Assembly: GCA_002085355.1 (NCBI GenBank)
Contig: NATN01000116.1
Span: forward strand, 1-8,612
Length of the DNA stretch: 8,612 nt
Direction of reading: 5' to 3'
Origin: Candidatus Zhuqueibacterota bacterium 4484_87
Lineage (GTDB): Bacteria; Zhuqueibacterota; Zhuqueibacteria; Thermofontimicrobiales; Thermofontimicrobiaceae
In this document: positions 6,890 through 8,612 of the stretch, piece after piece
Layout of the letters: the number at the start of each line of letters is the position of its first letter
Position numbering within the stretch: position 1 is the stretch's first letter
Notes under the pieces: model-generated
What the model was told of the DNA's origin: nothing
Database searches by the model: none
The model's input: only the letters and a program-made list of their open reading frames with translations
Position numbers and translations under genes: made by a program

Positions 6890-6946
6890 AAAGGATATTT
6901 TTTCCAAGGAATTATATTCATTTCTTAATCGCAAGAGGAGTTTAAC

Positions 6947-8005
6947 ATGAAACGCTCAATCGTCATCATCTCGTTGCTACTGCTAATCGTCATTGGCGCA
7001 CAACAAGCGTTTGCCGTGAGCGAAGCTGCGGTTCTATTTTTAATGATTGCGCCGGGCTCGCGCGCAGCAGGCATGGGAAATGCCTTTGTTGCAGTCGCAG
7101 ATGACCCGTATGCCACTTTCTACAATCCAGCCGGTCTGGCTTATGTCTATGGCAGAAAAGCAACAATCATGCACGTAAATTGGCTGCCGGGGCTTGTTTC
7201 CGATATGTTTTATGATTATCTGGCGTTTACCATGAGCATTGAAGGATTGGGAACCGTCGGCATAAATGTAGCTTACATCAATATGGGTGAAAACCAGGGA
7301 ATGGATGAGTTTGGCAATCCGACAGAGAAGTTTTTTAGCAGCGAGTACGCCATTTCTGCTACTTATGGAACGACTATCACCGACAATTTAGCAATCGGCG
7401 TCGGACTGCGGTTCATCAGAAGTAATTTAGCGCCATTCAGCGCCGGTCAGCAAAAAGGTTCCGGTCAGGCAAGCGCATTCTCTTTTGATGTCGGACTTTT
7501 GTACACCTTCCCTTTTCTCAATAATCGACTGAAATATGGTATGGCAATCACCAATATGGGGCCGAAAATTGTTTACATTGACGAAGCACAGGCAGATCCG
7601 CTACCCACAAATTTTCGCGCTGGTTTTGCCTTTCATCTCATCAATCAAAAATACAATAAATTGACCATTTCCACAGAGATCAATAAATTGCTGGTTACGC
7701 CCCCAAAAAGCGAAGATGAGCAAGCTGATCCTTTTTACGAGGCGATAATTACTTCCTGGTACGACGAACCTTTCCAGCGCGAACTGGATAAAATCACTCG
7801 CGCTGTGGGCATCGAATATATTTACAACAATCTCATCGCTCTGCGCGGCGGCTATTATTTTGACAAAGAAGGAAAGGTCAAATACCTGACTTTTGGCGCG
7901 GGCCTTCAGTATTCGCTATACAGTTTTGATTTTAGCTATGTTTCCGCTGAACAGGGACACCCGTTGGCGAATACCATGCGCTACACATTGCAAATCGGTT
8001 TTTAA
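6947..8005 (+). CDS. porV: PorV/PorQ family outer-membrane beta-barrel protein
   Basis: This is a 352-residue FadL-like outer-membrane protein of the PorV/PorQ type. In Bacteroidota PorV is the type IX secretion protein that collects cargo after the translocon and hands it to the attachment complex; in KSB1, Calditrichota and relatives the family is common and its role is less clear. Seen here: a signal peptide (residues 1-23, Lys-Arg, hydrophobic core, AFA cleavage motif), the family signature GSRAAGMGNAFVAVADDPY followed by ATFYNPAGLAY (37-66), ITNMGP (201-206), many alternating beta-strand segments, EINKLLVTPP (244-253), and the C-terminal strand ending in Phe (RYTLQIGF), as expected for BAM-dependent insertion. 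ATG with GAGGAG 6 nt upstream. Its neighbour downstream encodes an exported protein, which could be a client. Symbol is by family; functional equivalence to PorV is inferred. Confidence 0.82.
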   Translation: MKRSIVIISLLLLIVIGAQQAFAVSEAAVLFLMIAPGSRAAGMGNAFVAVADDPYATFYNPAGLAYVYGRKATIMHVNWLPGLVSDMFYDYLAFTMSIEGLGTVGINVAYINMGENQGMDEFGNPTEKFFSSEYAISATYGTTITDNLAIGVGLRFIRSNLAPFSAGQQKGSGQASAFSFDVGLLYTFPFLNNRLKYGMAITNMGPKIVYIDEAQADPLPTNFRAGFAFHLINQKYNKLTISTEINKLLVTPPKSEDEQADPFYEAIITSWYDEPFQRELDKITRAVGIEYIYNNLIALRGGYYFDKEGKVKYLTFGAGLQYSLYSFDFSYVSAEQGHPLANTMRYTLQIGF

Positions 8006-8060
8006 TTGCGACTTATTGCTCAAATTTTTCATTGTTTTTATTTTTTCTCAAAATTAGCTG

Positions 8061-8091
8061 AATCCGCAGGCGTTCATCACCTGCGGATTTT
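8061..8091 (+). terminator. intrinsic terminator-like hairpin after the PorV-like gene
   Basis: AATCCGCAGG (8061-8070) pairs perfectly with CCTGCGGATT (8080-8089) around a 9-nt loop, with a T tract of four (8088-8091). The stem is strong and GC-rich; the T tract is short. It lies 55 nt after the stop of the PorV-like gene and only 26 nt before the next start codon, leaving no room for a promoter after it. It may be a partial terminator or an mRNA-processing or stability hairpin. Confidence 0.65.
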
Positions 8092-8117
8092 AATCATCTA
8101 AATTGAACGACGGAAAT

Positions 8118-8612
8118 ATGCATGTGAAACGATTACTTTTTGTGCCACTCATTTTAATCCTGACATTTACCACAGTCCGGCCCAATGAACAAAAAAAATT
8201 GCCGCGCTATTACAAAAGCAGCGTGTCCCAACGATTTGTAAAAAAAACCTTCTCCCGGGAAAATGGACAAATTTATCAGTTGAAAGCTGAACTTCCGGAT
8301 ACGCTGAAAATTTTAGCCCTGCGCGTCCAGTTTCAACCGGATAATGATCGAACGACCACTGGCAACGGCTTGTTTGATTTGTCTCAGCCTGATTCAATTA
8401 TGATCAATTCCCCGCCCCATGATCGCAACTATTTTATCAATCAACTGAAAGCATTAAAAAATTATTACGAAAATGTGTCACGCGGAAAATTGACTCTACA
8501 AATTTCCGATGCTGCTGACAATTATTTTGTTTTTCCGCAAGAGCCGGACAGCGCCTGGTCTCTGCCGCATCCTATGGCATATTACAATCCCAATGCCGGC
8601 GAAGAGGCATTA
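8118..8612 (+). CDS. exported protein, likely N-terminal part of an M6-like metalloprotease (3' end missing)
   Basis: An open frame of 165 codons runs to the window end with no stop. It begins MHVKRLLFVPLILILTF, a signal peptide (positive residues, then a hydrophobic core to about residue 20; no clear AxA site). The mature part has a strand-like ILALRVQFQPDND (65-77), then PPHDRNYFINQLKALKNYYE (99-118) and NVSRGKLTLQ (119-128), then a PMAYYNPN stretch (152-159). This pattern (short strand, then a YF...NYY..VS.GKL block) is what I associate with the propeptide/N-terminal region of M6 (immune inhibitor A-like) secreted proteases in FCB-group genomes. The zinc motif HExxH would lie beyond the window, so the call is inferred. 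Start: ATG at 8118 with a poor ribosome binding site (CGGA at 8111-8114); GTG at 8124 is an alternative. It follows the PorV-like gene by 112 nt. Confidence 0.7.
   Translation, partial: MHVKRLLFVPLILILTFTTVRPNEQKKLPRYYKSSVSQRFVKKTFSRENGQIYQLKAELPDTLKILALRVQFQPDNDRTTTGNGLFDLSQPDSIMINSPPHDRNYFINQLKALKNYYENVSRGKLTLQISDAADNYFVFPQEPDSAWSLPHPMAYYNPNAGEEAL

Larger units (their letters stand above)
6513..6946. other. 434-nt intergenic region without a credible protein gene
   Basis: This stretch is AT-rich. Both strands contain only ORFs that look like translated AT-rich DNA (Lys/Ile/Phe/Leu/Asn-rich, no family motif). It holds a candidate promoter (6655-6684), a copy of a 13-nt repeat (6683-6695), and a long hairpin followed by a T tract (6828-6889). 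The ribosome binding site GAGGAG (6935-6940) of the PorV-like gene lies at its right end. No convincing terminator was seen directly after gcvPA. The size and structure suggest a long regulated leader or a small RNA gene. Confidence 0.6.

Noticed and set aside
6572..6934. 120-codon frame on the - strand filling the gap before the PorV-like gene
   Set aside because: Its composition is that of translated AT-rich DNA (Lys, Ile, Leu, Phe, Ser), with no recognisable motif and no clear ribosome binding site, and it would run against all neighbours. The hairpin and T tract lie inside it, which fits a leader better.
8167..8397. 76-codon - strand frame opposite the exported protein
   Set aside because: The + strand frame has a signal peptide, an M6-like pattern and no stop over 165 codons, so it explains this DNA better.
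1..8612. CRISPR array, tRNA or rRNA genes, insertion sequences, phage or toxin-antitoxin genes
   Set aside because: No regular repeat-spacer pattern, no tRNA-like T-loop with matching acceptor arms, no transposase frame and no terminal inverted repeats were seen. The gene content is housekeeping.

Overview
The window is a chromosomal stretch from a Gram-negative bacterium. Every supported gene is on the + strand, in three or four transcription units. The PorV/PorQ-type outer-membrane protein and the secreted metalloprotease-like protein at the right end, together with two-subunit glycine decarboxylase and GatCAB, suggest the FCB side of the tree (candidate phylum KSB1, Calditrichota, Ignavibacteria and relatives). 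This placement rests on recognised protein style only. Most genes have a clear GGAG-type ribosome binding site, so starts can be placed well; GTG and TTG starts occur.

Layout. (1) 1-2430: the 3' two-thirds of gatA, overlapping gatB by 8 nt (tRNA-dependent amidotransferase: Gln-tRNA and/or Asn-tRNA formation). (2) 2431-2620: intergenic, with a good sigma70-like promoter and a short leader. (3) 2621-4873: a tight accB-accC-gcvH operon (biotin carboxyl carrier protein, biotin carboxylase, lipoyl H protein of the glycine cleavage system). (4) 4874-5171: terminator-like hairpin, then a candidate promoter and a leader with a hairpin. (5) 5172-6512: gcvPA, the first subunit of split glycine decarboxylase; gcvPB and gcvT are not beside it. 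(6) 6513-6946: 434 nt without a credible gene, AT-rich, holding a candidate promoter and a long hairpin plus T8 tract shortly before the next start. (7) 6947-8005: PorV-like outer-membrane beta-barrel. (8) A hairpin, then from 8118 a secreted protein cut off by the window edge, resembling the N-terminal part of M6/immune-inhibitor-A-like proteases.

How the genes fit together. gatAB serves translation. accBC starts fatty-acid synthesis, which also yields the octanoyl precursor of the lipoyl group carried by GcvH, so accBC-gcvH joins two swinging-arm carrier proteins and one lipid link. GcvH works with GcvPA (and an unseen GcvPB and GcvT) in glycine cleavage. The PorV-like protein and the following exported protein may form a secretion pair (PorV is a cargo shuttle in type IX secretion).

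The most notable oddity is in gatA: about 19 residues that the family normally has between the GEK motif and the SIPCG motif are absent in frame, including the aspartate that I recall as Asp425 of Staphylococcus aureus GatA, a glutamine ligand. No wholly new system is evident; the best candidates for undescribed biology are this GatA lesion and the structured leader before the PorV-like gene.
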